A stretch of DNA of 64,000 bases from Halostella litorea (GTDB taxonomy: Archaea > Halobacteriota > Halobacteria > Halobacteriales > Natronoarchaeaceae), in contig NZ_SJER01000001.1 in the NCBI RefSeq assembly GCF_004785955.1, positions 620,001 through 684,000 on the forward strand, in the 5' to 3' direction. The notes under the pieces are model-generated. The model worked only from the letters and a program-made list of their open reading frames with translations, was not told where the DNA came from and did not search any database. The position numbers and the translations under genes are program-made. This document shows, piece after piece, positions 1 through 8,291 of this stretch; position 1 is the stretch's first letter, and every line of letters starts with the position of its first letter.

Positions 1-380
1 ACCGGCGTCCCCACGTCCGAGCCGATGTCCCGCTGGAACGTCAGGATCTCCTCGGTCGTCACGTCTATCTCGCCGTAGACGGAGAGCTGGAACGACCCGG
101 AGTCGGTCATGATCGCGCCGTCGAAGTCGAGCATGGCGTGGAGCCCCTCCGCCAGGGCCCGCTCCCGAAGCTCCTCGTTCCCGTGGATGATGTAGGAGTT
201 GGTGATCAGCATCTCCGCGCCGAACTCGTCGGCGAGCCGCGCGGGGGCGATCGTCTCCAGGTTGGGGTTTATCACCGGCAGCAGCGCCGGCGTCTCGACG
301 GTCACCCCCGCCCGGGGGACGGAAAGCTCCCCGATGCGGCCCGCGACGTCGGCGTCGCGGAGTTCGAAGTTGTCGCGCAT
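1..380 (-). CDS. tgtA: tRNA-guanine(15) transglycosylase (archaeosine), 5' part
   Basis: This is the N-terminal 126 or so residues of archaeal TgtA, which exchanges guanine-15 in the tRNA D-loop for the archaeosine precursor preQ0. The product starts [19 protein letters not shown] and contains the TIM-barrel segments [21 protein letters not shown] and the loop MTDSGSFQ, whose Asp and Ser-Gly-Ser-Phe-Gln are the family's base-binding signature. The start at 380 is the only ATG that fits. The gene runs off the left edge, so the catalytic C-terminal part and any PUA domain are not seen. It is a chromosomal housekeeping gene and marks this side as host DNA. Confidence 0.93.
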   Translation of the reverse strand, partial: MRDNFELRDADVAGRIGELSVPRAGVTVETPALLPVINPNLETIAPARLADEFGAEMLITNSYIIHGNEELRERALAEGLHAMLDFDGAIMTDSGSFQLSVYGEIDVTTEEILTFQRDIGSDVGTP

Positions 381-449
381 TGCCCGGTCGTATCCGCGGC
401 GCCGGGGTAAGGATTCCGTTCCGACCGACCCGCCGAGCGCGGCCCGGCG

Positions 450-1094
450 TCAGCGTGGCGGCTCCCGGCCGGGACCCGTCAGGAACCGCTTGAGGACGCG
501 CGCCTCCCCGCGCCGCAACACGCCGCTCGCGGTCGACTTGTCCACGTCGAGGGCCGCCGCGACGTCCGCCAGCGTACACGCACGCGGCACCTCGAAGTAC
601 CCCATTCGGAGCGCCGTCCCCAGTACCTCGCGCTGGCGGTCGGTGAGCAGGCCGTCGGAGTCGGCGTCGCCGACGATGGAGAGCAGTTCGTACCCGAGGT
701 CGGACGCCTCCAGCCCGTCGCGGAGGCGCTCGAACTCCGTCCGGGTGCCGGTGAGGTCGAACTCGAACCACCCGTCGCGGACGACGACGGGGTACTCGGG
801 CGCGAGCGCCGGCCCGGCGGCGAACTCGTAGAGCGCGACGTCGGACGTCTCGTACCGCGCCAGCACGGTCCCCTCGGCGGCGTCCAACCGCTGATAGTCC
901 GCTATCGACGGGTGGTCGCGGATCGCGTCGCCGACCGCGGCCGGGGAGTCGGCGGCGACCTCGCCCAGTTCGACCGCCGTATCGCCGGTTCTGAGTCCGG
1001 TCAGAAGCCGGAACGTCGCGTCCGGGTACGCCCGCGACACCTCCGACACCCACGTCGTCTCCGGGAGTTCGATCCGGAACTCCGCCCTGATCAT
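450..1094 (-). CDS. bat-like helix-turn-helix regulator (HTH_10)
   Basis: A 214-aa haloarchaeal transcription regulator of the bacterio-opsin-activator (bat) type. The C-terminal third (from LLTDRQREVLGTALRMGYF) matches the HTH_10 pattern: a conserved 'LTDRQ..vL..A...GYF..PR..tl.dvA..L.v..st.s..LRR' helix-turn-helix. The N-terminal part is a beta-rich ligand-binding or sensor-like module with no catalytic motif I can name. I chose the internal ATG at 1094 because the upstream extension is Arg/Pro-rich and not acidic. It diverges from the membrane protein gene at 1175 and may regulate it, but that is inference. Confidence 0.8.
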   Translation of the reverse strand: MIRAEFRIELPETTWVSEVSRAYPDATFRLLTGLRTGDTAVELGEVAADSPAAVGDAIRDHPSIADYQRLDAAEGTVLARYETSDVALYEFAAGPALAPEYPVVVRDGWFEFDLTGTRTEFERLRDGLEASDLGYELLSIVGDADSDGLLTDRQREVLGTALRMGYFEVPRACTLADVAAALDVDKSTASGVLRRGEARVLKRFLTGPGREPPR

Positions 1095-1174
1095 CCGGCG
1101 ACCCCTCCCGGGTCGGACGGCGATCCCATCATGTTGGGGAAATGCGTTCCCCTCGTCCCTCGGTGTTTCGATCC

Positions 1175-1999
1175 ATGGCACGACACGCTCGCCTGCGGAC
1201 GCTCGTGGAGGCGGTACGGTCCGACCGGTGGAGCAGTCCGCGCGCACTGGTCGCCGAACTGCGCCGTCGGAACCCGCCCCTGTTCGCGGTCGCCGCGCTC
1301 AACGCCGCGCTGTTCGCCGCGTTCGCCGCCGGCGTCCCGCTCGACCCGCGAACCGTCGCCGGCGACCCGGTGTGGCTCAAGCCGGCCAAGTTCGCCGGGG
1401 CGATCGCGCTCGTCACCGCCACGCTCGGCTGGCTCTCCAAGCACCTGCCGGTCGCGGCGTCGAGGGTCCGGCGGGCCTCGCACGGCATCGCCGCGGGACT
1501 CGTGCTGGAGATCCTGCTCATCGGTGGACAGGCCGCCCGCGGCGTCGGGTCGCACTTCAACGACGCGACGGCGCTCGACACCGCGGTCGGTGCCGTGATG
1601 GGCGTCACCATCCTCGGGGTCGTCGGACTGGTCGCGCTCCTGCTCGTCCGGTCGCGGGGCCGCGACTTCGGGGTGCATCCCGCGTTCCAACTGGGGATCC
1701 TGCTCGGGGGCGCGCTGTTCGTCGTCGGGTCGCTGGAGGGCGGGGCGATGCTGGCGATCGGCGGGCGCGCGACCGCGCCAGGACCGACGGTGCCCGTCCT
1801 CGGGTGGTCGCTCGGCGGCGACTTCCGGCTGGCTCACTTCGTCGGACTCCACGCCCTGCAACTGCTGCCGCTCACCGGCTACCTGGCCGGGGCGGCGTCC
1901 GAGGCCGGCCTCCTCCGGCGGCCGAAGCGCGTCGTCGCCGCGGTCGCCGCCGCGTTCCTCGCGGCGCTCGGCCACGCGCTCGTGCCGCTGGTCGGGTGA
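1175..1999 (+). CDS. multi-pass membrane protein, unknown function
   Basis: A 274-aa protein with about seven hydrophobic segments. Examples are the stretches around LFAVAALNAALFAAFAAGV, GAIALVTATLGWL, GLVLEILLIG, VMGVTILGVVGLVALLL, FQLGILLGGALFVVGSLEGGAML, HFVGLHALQLLPLTGYLAG and VVAAVAAAFLAALGHALVPL. The conserved-looking 'DPVWLKPAKFAGAIALVTATLGWL' start, the mid 'E.LLI..Q..RG..SHFN' and the late 'DFR.AHF.GLHALQ.LPL' resemble a family of haloarchaeal and bacterial membrane proteins that I know only as uncharacterised. A second ATG at 1142 is possible; 1175 gives a more typical N-terminus. Confidence 0.75.
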   Translation: MARHARLRTLVEAVRSDRWSSPRALVAELRRRNPPLFAVAALNAALFAAFAAGVPLDPRTVAGDPVWLKPAKFAGAIALVTATLGWLSKHLPVAASRVRRASHGIAAGLVLEILLIGGQAARGVGSHFNDATALDTAVGAVMGVTILGVVGLVALLLVRSRGRDFGVHPAFQLGILLGGALFVVGSLEGGAMLAIGGRATAPGPTVPVLGWSLGGDFRLAHFVGLHALQLLPLTGYLAGAASEAGLLRRPKRVVAAVAAAFLAALGHALVPLVG

Positions 2000-2028
2000 G
2001 CGCGGTTCGCGGGGCGGCCGCGGGACGG

Positions 2029-2589
2029 TCAGTCGCCCGCGCCGTCCGCCCCGAACAGCGCGTAGTACAGCACGCCGAGCGCGCTCCGCCCGTCCCGCAG
2101 TTCGCCCGTGCGAACCGCCTCGCGGAGGTCGTCGAACGCCGCGGTGTCGACCCGGATCGTCTCGTCGTCGTCCAGCGACTGCTCGCCGGTGGGCGTACAG
2201 CCGCGGGCGACGTAGTAGTGAAAGACCGCGTCGGCGAAGCCGTTCGCCGGTTCGACGCTCGTCAGCCGCTCGACGGTCCCGGCCTCGTACCCCGTCTCCT
2301 CGGCCAGTTCGCGGCGCGCGGCGTCGTCGCGGTCGTCGTCGACGGGTTCGAGCCCGCCCGCCGGCAGCGCGCGGTTGACCCGCTTGACCGCCTGCCGCCA
2401 CTCCTCGACCACCACCACGTCGCCGTCCGGGGTGAAGGGGAGCACGACCACGCTCTCGCCCTCCGAGAGGTAGTCGAAGTCGGTGACGGTGCCGTCCGGC
2501 AGCCGCGCGTCCTCCCGCACGACGTCGAACCCCGGGCACTCGTAGGCCACGCGGCTGTCCAGCGTCTCCCAGGCCAGGTCGTCGGTCAT
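2029..2589 (-). CDS. NUDIX hydrolase (ADP-ribose pyrophosphatase-like)
   Basis: A 186-aa NUDIX hydrolase that would cleave a nucleoside diphosphate linked to another moiety. The Nudix box is clear: Gly, five residues, Asp (usually Glu), seven residues, then RELAEETGY. The upstream strand VVVLPFTPDGDVVVVEEWRQ and the spacing resemble ADP-ribose pyrophosphatases of the NudF group. The first acidic residue of the box is Asp instead of Glu, a conservative change. The start at 2589 (MTDDLAWETL) is preferred over the ATG nine codons upstream. Cytoplasmic; substrate cannot be fixed from sequence. Confidence 0.85.
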   Translation of the reverse strand: MTDDLAWETLDSRVAYECPGFDVVREDARLPDGTVTDFDYLSEGESVVVLPFTPDGDVVVVEEWRQAVKRVNRALPAGGLEPVDDDRDDAARRELAEETGYEAGTVERLTSVEPANGFADAVFHYYVARGCTPTGEQSLDDDETIRVDTAAFDDLREAVRTGELRDGRSALGVLYYALFGADGAGD

Positions 2590-2680
2590 GCCCGCCAGTA
2601 GGGCCAGCCCCCGCAAAAGGCCGCCGGCGGACGGCCGAAAACACGAAAAACAATTATGTTATTCTATCGTAGGTTCACCC

Positions 2681-2809
2681 ATGCTCCCGAGGTGTGCGAA
2701 CTGCGGCGCGCTGATGCGCCTGCAGGACGAGTCCGCCCGGCTGTTCCAGTACCGCTGTGCCACCTGCCACTCCAAGCGGACCGAGCACAAGGCCGACGGG
2801 CCGCGCTGA
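2681..2809 (+). CDS. 42-aa zinc-ribbon micro-protein
   Basis: A 42-residue protein beginning MLPRCANCGALM with two Cys-x-x-Cys pairs (CANC and CATC) about 20 residues apart. This is a complete single zinc ribbon followed by a short basic tail. Such tiny zinc-finger proteins are frequent in Halobacteria and often affect stress or motility phenotypes; the specific role here is unknown. An AT-rich stretch just upstream (around 2650-2670) is a plausible promoter. Confidence 0.7.
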   Translation: MLPRCANCGALMRLQDESARLFQYRCATCHSKRTEHKADGPR

Positions 2810-2873
2810 TCGGGCGCGTCGACTCGGCCGGCCCGGTCGGCCGGCGTGGCCGCCCTGGAACCGGCCGGCGCGC

Positions 2874-3407
2874 TCAGAAGTGGCGGTCGATCTGGCGTTC
2901 GGTGTGGGCGCGCGACTCGGAGTTGTCGACGGTGACGTGGTCGCCGTCGAGGGGGTCGAACCCCTCGCGGATCAGCTCGTGGACCTCGACGTCGGCGTCG
3001 CTCTCGCCGCCCTCGCGCGCACGGATCCGCTCGCGGACCACCGGCTCCGCGCACTCGACTTTCACCGAGCGAAACTCCGCGCCCAGTTCCGCCGCCAGCG
3101 CCCGCGCCCGCTGGCGGAGCTCGCTGTGCTGGAACGTGCCGTCGAACACGACGCTCTCGCCCCGCCGGATCCGCTCGCGGCCGCGGGCGAACAGTTCGTC
3201 GTACACGCGCTCGCGCTCCTCTGGCGTGTACTCCGGGTCCGGGGCCACGTCGTTGCGGACCACGTCGGTCCGGAGCAACTCGCCGTCGATGCGGTCGACG
3301 ATACCCTCCGACACGGTCGTCTTGCCCACGCCCGGCGGCCCGCAGACGACGACGAGTTCCGGAACCCCCGCCTCGCTCCGCTCGACGGCCGCGCCCGAGT
3401 CAGCCAT
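2874..3407 (-). CDS. P-loop kinase (AAA_33 / zeta-like)
   Basis: A 177-aa P-loop NTPase. It has Walker A GPPGVGKTT near the N-terminus, a conserved 'lrTDVVRnDv' after the first strands, the motif VVFDGTFQ (typical of adenylylsulfate-kinase, polynucleotide-kinase and zeta-toxin-like small kinases), and a Lid-like RERIRARE segment. These features suggest phosphoryl transfer to a small substrate. There is no neighbouring antitoxin, so a toxin role is not supported. Start at 3407 (MADSGAAV); an ATG three codons upstream (3416) is equally possible. Confidence 0.78.
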   Translation of the reverse strand: MADSGAAVERSEAGVPELVVVCGPPGVGKTTVSEGIVDRIDGELLRTDVVRNDVAPDPEYTPEERERVYDELFARGRERIRRGESVVFDGTFQHSELRQRARALAAELGAEFRSVKVECAEPVVRERIRAREGGESDADVEVHELIREGFDPLDGDHVTVDNSESRAHTERQIDRHF

Positions 3408-3631
3408 CGACACCACCCACCACGCCTGTCACGCGTCGGTGCGTCATTCGAACGGTAATTCAGGGAGGTGGTACATATCATTGTGGGAATCGGAGCGAAA
3501 GTGGTGCGGGACTGATCCACGTTTGTGGATTATCTGGGCTTGTCGCCCGATTCTCGTCGTGATCAACGCCGGACCGTCCCCGACGGCCACAGCCAGTAGA
3601 CGTTTGTCGATCCAGCGACACGCAACCTGTA

Positions 3632-4666
3632 ATGGGATCCGAGACGGACAGGGACCCGCTCGTTCTGCTCGGGGTCGGTATCCTCCTGGGGACGACCCTC
3701 GCCGGGGCCGTGGCCGGCGTGCCGCTCCGAGTCGCCGCGGCGCAGTTGAGCCTCCCGGGCGTGATCGGGGTCGGGCTGGTCGCGTACGGCCGGATCCACG
3801 GCGAGCCGTCGACGGCTGACGTTCGACGCACGGTGTTTACCTGGAGCGGGTACGGTATCCTCGTCTTCGTCCTCGTCGGGTTCTGGTTCGGCCAGGTCAC
3901 CCGCTACTTCGAGACGTCGTTCGTCCTCGCGGTCGTCGCGTCGCTGAGCCTCGGGGCGGGGTTCGGCGCGACCGTCGGCGTCTACTCCGTCCGCCTGCAG
4001 CGCACGAACGCCGAACTCGAAAGCAAGAACGAGCAGATGGACCGGTTCGCGAGCGTCGTCAGCCACGACCTGCGGAACCCCCTCAACGTGGCCACCGGCT
4101 ATCTCGCCCTCGCGGCGGAGGAACGCGACGACGACGACCACGTCGTGGCCGCGTCGGAGTCGCTGGACCGGATGGACGCCTTGATCGACGACCTGCTGCT
4201 CCTCGCTCGGGAGGGCGACCCGGTCGGCGAACTGGAGCCGGTCGCCCTCGAAACCCTCTGCGTGCAGTGCTGGGACGCCGTCGAGACGAACGACGCGACG
4301 CTCAGCGTCGACACGACCCGAACGGTCCGGGCCGACCGGAGCCGGCTTCGACAGCTGTTCGAGAACCTGTTTCGAAACGCCGTCGAACACGGCTCCCCGG
4401 GCGACTCGCATGCACGCCGGGGCGGCTTGACCGTCACCGTCGGCGACCTCGCGGACGGCTTCTACGTCGCCGACGACGGTCCCGGCATCCCCGACCGGAT
4501 CCGCGAGAACGCGTTCGACGAGGGGGTTTCCGGGTCGGAGACCGGGACCGGGCTCGGCCTCTCGATCGTCGCCCAGGTCGCCGAGGGACACGGGTGGGAC
4601 GTCCACATCGCGGAGAGCGCCGACGGCGGCGCGCGGATCGAGGTCACTAGCGTCGAGTTCGTGTGA
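3632..4666 (+). CDS. membrane sensor histidine kinase
   Basis: A 344-aa histidine kinase. Residues ~10-120 form about four transmembrane helices with no large extracellular domain. They are followed by a short coiled coil (AELESKNEQMDRFA), the HisKA H-box with phospho-acceptor His145 in SHDLRNPLNV, the N-box around 241-254 (LFENLFRNAVEHG), the G1 box DDGPGIP at 281-287 and the G2 box GTGLGLSIV near 304-312. All catalytic boxes are intact. No response regulator is adjacent, as is usual in haloarchaea. The C-terminal half closely resembles the interrupted kinase at 54456-58386. Confidence 0.88.
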   Translation: MGSETDRDPLVLLGVGILLGTTLAGAVAGVPLRVAAAQLSLPGVIGVGLVAYGRIHGEPSTADVRRTVFTWSGYGILVFVLVGFWFGQVTRYFETSFVLAVVASLSLGAGFGATVGVYSVRLQRTNAELESKNEQMDRFASVVSHDLRNPLNVATGYLALAAEERDDDDHVVAASESLDRMDALIDDLLLLAREGDPVGELEPVALETLCVQCWDAVETNDATLSVDTTRTVRADRSRLRQLFENLFRNAVEHGSPGDSHARRGGLTVTVGDLADGFYVADDGPGIPDRIRENAFDEGVSGSETGTGLGLSIVAQVAEGHGWDVHIAESADGGARIEVTSVEFV

Positions 4667-4711
4667 CGTGGCCGTCCCTCGGGTAGTTCGACCCGACATG
4701 TCAGAGCCTTC

Positions 4712-5758
4712 ATGACGTTGTCGGACGACCCTCGACCCGTGTACCAGTTCACCCCCGACGAGATAGACCAGCGACGTGCGCATCACCAGGCAGTGAAACA
4801 GGGAGCCGACGAGGTCGACGTAAAGCGGATCGGGAACCTCGGTGAGATCGCGTTCGAGCAGTTCTGTCGGGAGTATCTCCCCACGGAGATGTGGGAGTGG
4901 AAAAACGAAGGCGCGATACGGCGCTGTAACCCCGAGAGCTTCGCCGGGCACGACTTCGAGATCTTCGGCTACGAGGTCGACGTGAAGACGTCGCGGGACG
5001 TGTCGGCGTTTCTCCCGAAGCGACTCGTCGAGTCCGACTCGGAGGACGACATCATCGTAATGGTCTGGCACCGCGACAACGAGGACAGTCTGATCCTGCT
5101 GGGCTGGGAGCACGTCGACACGCTGGAATCGAAGGTGGCCACGGAGGAGCGGTTCTCCGGCGATTCGCCCGCGAAACTGGAACACCTCGCGACCCGTCCG
5201 ATGAACGACCTGCAGGACCTCGGGCCGAACACGGCGAACATGAACCAGACGCCCGAGAACCCGTTCGCGCCGGGCGACCGGGTCCGGAAACGGGAGGATT
5301 CCGATGCATCCGTCGGCGTCGTGGTCGAGGTGCTGCCGCCAGAGACACAGGTGGAACTCTACGGCCAGGAACTCGACGGCGAGGCCGTGAGGGTCGCGTT
5401 CCCGAGTTCCCTCGACGAGGGGCCGGGCGACTGGCGGGATATCTCGGCCGCGCTGCTGTCCTCCTACTGTGACGACCAGGACGTCAGCCTCTACACGTAC
5501 AAACACGAGAACCTGAAGTTCGCGGAAAATCCCTACGTCGTCGGGGACTACGTGGTCAAACCCTCCCACGACGACCCGGACCTCGCGGTCGTCGTGGACG
5601 TCGACGACGACGACGGGACCGTCAGCGTCGTCTACGGAGGTCCCCGGGGCGACGACGTCGCTCCCGCAAACCTCCGGGAGCACTGCGAAAGCGAGGGGCT
5701 ATCCACCTACGAGTATGCCTGTACCGAACTGGCGTTCGCGGATATGCAACGGTTCTGA
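4712..5758 (+). CDS. PD-(D/E)xK nuclease-like protein with two SH3-like repeats
   Basis: A 348-aa protein of two parts. Residues ~38-180 look like a PD-(D/E)xK nuclease core: GNLGEIAFEQF with Glu45, HDFEIFGYEV with Asp81, then Asp90-Val-Lys92 in DVKTS. Residues ~178-345 contain two repeats that begin NPFAPGDRVRK and NPYVVGDYVVK and each continue into a V-V-V-x-V-(L/D) strand. They resemble small SH3/KOW-like barrels that bind nucleic acid or protein. The gene lies just outside the leftmost att relic, so it may be host or the remnant of an older island. DNA cleavage is inferred, not shown. Confidence 0.65.
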   Translation: MTLSDDPRPVYQFTPDEIDQRRAHHQAVKQGADEVDVKRIGNLGEIAFEQFCREYLPTEMWEWKNEGAIRRCNPESFAGHDFEIFGYEVDVKTSRDVSAFLPKRLVESDSEDDIIVMVWHRDNEDSLILLGWEHVDTLESKVATEERFSGDSPAKLEHLATRPMNDLQDLGPNTANMNQTPENPFAPGDRVRKREDSDASVGVVVEVLPPETQVELYGQELDGEAVRVAFPSSLDEGPGDWRDISAALLSSYCDDQDVSLYTYKHENLKFAENPYVVGDYVVKPSHDDPDLAVVVDVDDDDGTVSVVYGGPRGDDVAPANLREHCESEGLSTYEYACTELAFADMQRF

Positions 5759-5871
5759 ACCCCAGTTGCCTACCGGAATTTCTGCTCGGGACTAGCTCAT
5801 AAGCCCCGTCTGGAACGGCTCGCAACGTCCGGAAGACACCACGGTCGCTGGTCGTTGGGAAATGCGGGAGA

Positions 5872-5899
5872 AGTGGGCCCGGCGCGAAGTTCGAACTCG
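5872..5899. repeat. decayed tRNA-Pro-derived att copy
   Basis: Resembles the complement of the tRNA-Pro 3' end, but with an extra C after GTGGGCC and an extra G before TTCGAA. The T-loop core remains readable. It is probably the scar of an older integration or an outer copy that decayed; the two insertions would disrupt base pairing in a real tRNA. Confidence 0.5.
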
Positions 5900-6016
5900 C
5901 CGAGACGTGCTCGCTTCGCTGCGCGCGTCTCGTCTGCTCGAATTCGCTTGGCGACACGACTTCCCGCACTCGGCACGCCTCGCTGTCGCTCGGCGTTCGT
6001 TGAGTGCGGGAAAGGT

Positions 6017-6034
6017 AGTGGGCCGGCGCGAATT
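6017..6034. repeat. att copy, left end of element 1
   Basis: Eighteen bases (AGTGGGCCGGCGCGAATT) identical to the complement of the tRNA-Pro(CGG) acceptor strand and T-arm end at 63117-63134. After it comes a CGCGCTT/AAGCGCG hairpin and then a segment shared with the left end of element 2 (GGTTTCGCGGTTC ... CTTCCACCA). Known archaeal integrases use the tRNA 3' half as att; assignment as attL of element 1 is inference. Confidence 0.75.
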
Positions 6035-6187
6035 GCACCACGCGCTTTGCGCAAGCGCGGTTTCGCGGTTCCTGCCGGGCGCTCCGCGCCGGGCGGGCTT
6101 CCACCAGATATGGCCACCAACTCCCCGTTGGGGATCGGCTACCCAAGCCCTCGTGGCCGCCCACTGCGCCCCAGCCACGAGGCAAGA

Positions 6188-7216
6188 ATGACGGAACCCG
6201 AGAATCTCGAAGACCTGAACCCCGAACAGGGCCGAAAGATGTACCTCGAGGATCGCCGCGGCGAGGTCTCAGCTGCTACGCTTCAGAGTCACGGCTACCG
6301 ACTCGACCAGTTCGTCGACTGGTGTCGTGGCGAGGAAATCGAGAACCTGAACGAACTGAGCGGAAGAGACGTGCAGACGTTCAAACTCGCACGGAAACAG
6401 GAGGGACTCGCACCGGCGACCTTGAAATCGCAGATGGACACGCTGCGCGTGTTCCTGCGGTTCTGTGCGAGTATAGATGGCGTCCACGACGAATTACCGG
6501 AGTCGGTAAACAGTCCGTCTCTATCCGATGAGGACGCCCGCGGGACGGACACCCTCGACTCCGAACACGCCAAGAAGATCCTCACGCACCGAAGCAAGTA
6601 CGACTACGCCAGCCACAAGCACGTCGAGATTCGCGTCTTGTGGGCGACTGGAATGCGGATGGGTGCGTTGCGCGGGATTGACCTCCCTGACGTCCACCTC
6701 GAACAGCAGTTCATCGAGTTGAATCACCGTCCAGACACCGACACGCCGCTGAAGAACAACGTCCGGGGCGAGCGGGAGGTCGCGTTGGACACAACGACAA
6801 CGAACGTGCTGCGGGACTACATCGACGAGAACCGCGTCGACGCCGGCGACAAGTACGGACGAGACCCGCTGCTGACGACGAAATTCGGACGGGCCAGCGA
6901 CAACTCGGTGCGAGCTTGGATGTACCAGATGACCCGGCCGTGCGAAGCCGGGATGGGGTGTCCGCACGGCCGCGACCCCGACCGCTGCGAGGCCGTCGAC
7001 GGTCAGACCCGAATGTCGGCGAGCAAGTGTCCGGATTCCGTCGCCCCGCACGCAGTCCGACGGGGCGCGATCACCCACCACCTACAGCAAGACACGCCCC
7101 CGAGGGTGGTGAGTGATCGGATGAACGTCGGGAGAGACACGCTCTCGAAGCACTACGACGCGCGGACGCCGCGCGAAAAGATGGAGCAGCGCAGAAACCA
7201 CCTCCCCGACATCTGA
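6188..7216 (+). CDS. int: tyrosine integrase of element 1
   Basis: A 342-aa site-specific tyrosine recombinase that would integrate the element at tRNA-Pro. Residues ~10-100 form the SAM-like core-binding domain (ATLQSHGYRLDQFVDWC). The catalytic domain shows Arg157 in TGMRMGA, His288-x-x-Arg291 in APHAVRRG and the nucleophile Tyr323 in SKHYDAR. A Cys/His cluster (C252, C258, H260, C267, C281) interrupts the catalytic domain. The ATG at 6188 aligns the N-terminus with the paralogue at 31005 (over half identical by eye, same catalytic positions). It lies 154 bp from the att copy. Confidence 0.93.
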   Translation: MTEPENLEDLNPEQGRKMYLEDRRGEVSAATLQSHGYRLDQFVDWCRGEEIENLNELSGRDVQTFKLARKQEGLAPATLKSQMDTLRVFLRFCASIDGVHDELPESVNSPSLSDEDARGTDTLDSEHAKKILTHRSKYDYASHKHVEIRVLWATGMRMGALRGIDLPDVHLEQQFIELNHRPDTDTPLKNNVRGEREVALDTTTTNVLRDYIDENRVDAGDKYGRDPLLTTKFGRASDNSVRAWMYQMTRPCEAGMGCPHGRDPDRCEAVDGQTRMSASKCPDSVAPHAVRRGAITHHLQQDTPPRVVSDRMNVGRDTLSKHYDARTPREKMEQRRNHLPDI

Positions 7217-7298
7217 ACGGTGTAGAAAGGTTCGGGCTGTCGACAGAGTGCAGCCCTATGCACACTTTTAAACTTGACTACCGCCATCAGACAAGATA

Positions 7299-8291
7299 AT
7301 GTCTGAATCCCCCAATCTCCGCGAGTACGTCCCGGACTCGTGTCGGGACTTGCTGGAGATGGAAGACAACGCACTGAAGAGCGAAATTCCTTCTCTCGCC
7401 CGTGACCAAGGCCGTATGGGTGAAGTCGAACAGGCCGTCAAGTCCCTCCCATCCCACCACGACCTCCACCAAGGTGACTCGCGGAACGTGCTGAAGGAAC
7501 TCGACGACGAGTCCGTCGACCTCGCTGTCACCTCTCCGCCCTACTTCAACCTCAAGGACTACGAGACCCCGGAGGACGGCCAGCTCGGGGACATCGACGA
7601 CTACGAACGGTTCATCGAGCTTCTCGACGACGTCTGGAGCGAGTGCGAACGCGTCCTCCGCCCCGGCGGCCGCCTGTGCGTTGTCGTCGGCGACGTCCTC
7701 CGCTCGAGATCCGAACACGGTCGCCACCGCGTCGTCCCGCTCCACGCCACCATCCAAGAACACGCCACCGATCTCGGCTTCGACAACCTCGCGCCGATCA
7801 TCTGGTACAAAATCGGGAACGCGTCGCTGGAGGCCGGCGGGAATGCTCGATTCCTCGGTAAGCCCTACGAACCCGGGGCGGTCGTGAAGAACGACATCGA
7901 GTACATCCTTCTGTTTAGGAAGGTCAACGGCGGGTACCGCAGTCCTTCCATCGAACAGCGAATCCTGTCGACCATCGAGGCCGACGAACACCAGAAGATG
8001 TTCCGGCAGATCTGGGACGACATCAAGGGCGAACGACAGAAAGACCACCCCGCCCCCTACCCGTCGGATCTCGCCGACCGCCTCATCAGGATGTTCTCGT
8101 TCGTGGGTGACACCGTCCTCGACCCCTTCGCAGGAACGGGTTCCACAGCGGTCGCCGCGAGTCGGTGCGGCAGGAACTCAGTCTCGATCGAACTCGAGCC
8201 GGAGTACGTCGACATCGCCGAAGAACGTATTCAGGCAGAGCGCGGGACGTTGACGAACTACCAGAACCTATCAGTCACTGTTGAGCGGTAG
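7299..8291 (+). CDS. DNA methyltransferase, beta class (probable cytosine-N4)
   Basis: A 330-aa SAM-dependent DNA methyltransferase. The catalytic motif IV is TSPPYF (78-83) and the SAM-binding motif I DPFAGTGST (275-283) comes after it, the beta-class order. The S/T-S-P-P-Y form is usual for N4-cytosine enzymes, while D-P-P-Y is more typical of N6-adenine. The N-terminal ~45 residues are a helical extension. It overlaps the converging ParB-like gene by 17 bp. It may protect the element from restriction, including from the endonuclease-like product at 11353, or act in gene regulation; the recognition sequence is unknown. Confidence 0.88.
   Translation: MSESPNLREYVPDSCRDLLEMEDNALKSEIPSLARDQGRMGEVEQAVKSLPSHHDLHQGDSRNVLKELDDESVDLAVTSPPYFNLKDYETPEDGQLGDIDDYERFIELLDDVWSECERVLRPGGRLCVVVGDVLRSRSEHGRHRVVPLHATIQEHATDLGFDNLAPIIWYKIGNASLEAGGNARFLGKPYEPGAVVKNDIEYILLFRKVNGGYRSPSIEQRILSTIEADEHQKMFRQIWDDIKGERQKDHPAPYPSDLADRLIRMFSFVGDTVLDPFAGTGSTAVAASRCGRNSVSIELEPEYVDIAEERIQAERGTLTNYQNLSVTVER

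Larger units (their letters stand above)
5759..6187. other. att-rich non-coding junction between host and element 1
   Basis: No gene is supported here. The stretch holds a decayed tRNA-Pro 3'-end copy (5872-5899), a better copy (6017-6034) and several strong palindromes. One is a 7-bp arm pair CGAGACG/CGTCTCG at 5901-5907 and 5926-5932. Another is an 11-bp arm pair at 5961-5971 and 6002-6012. A reading frame runs through it into the integrase but is Arg/Ala-rich and non-acidic, so I do not treat it as coding. Confidence 0.75.

Noticed and set aside
1091-2653. A 520-codon frame on the minus strand across the membrane-protein and NUDIX genes
   Set aside because: The product is Arg/Gly/Ala-rich and non-acidic, and it lies antisense to two well-supported genes; it is a shadow caused by high GC.
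2874-3407. Zeta-toxin of a toxin-antitoxin pair
   Set aside because: The P-loop kinase resembles zeta-like enzymes but there is no antitoxin gene on either side; a generic kinase is the safer call.
3563-5683. A 706-codon minus-strand frame opposite the histidine kinase and nuclease genes
   Set aside because: Composition reflects the complement of acidic genes; the + strand genes have clear motifs and this frame has none.
5855-6187. N-terminal extension of the element 1 integrase to 453 residues
   Set aside because: The extension is basic and crosses the att copy and palindromes; the paralogue starts at the position equal to 6188.
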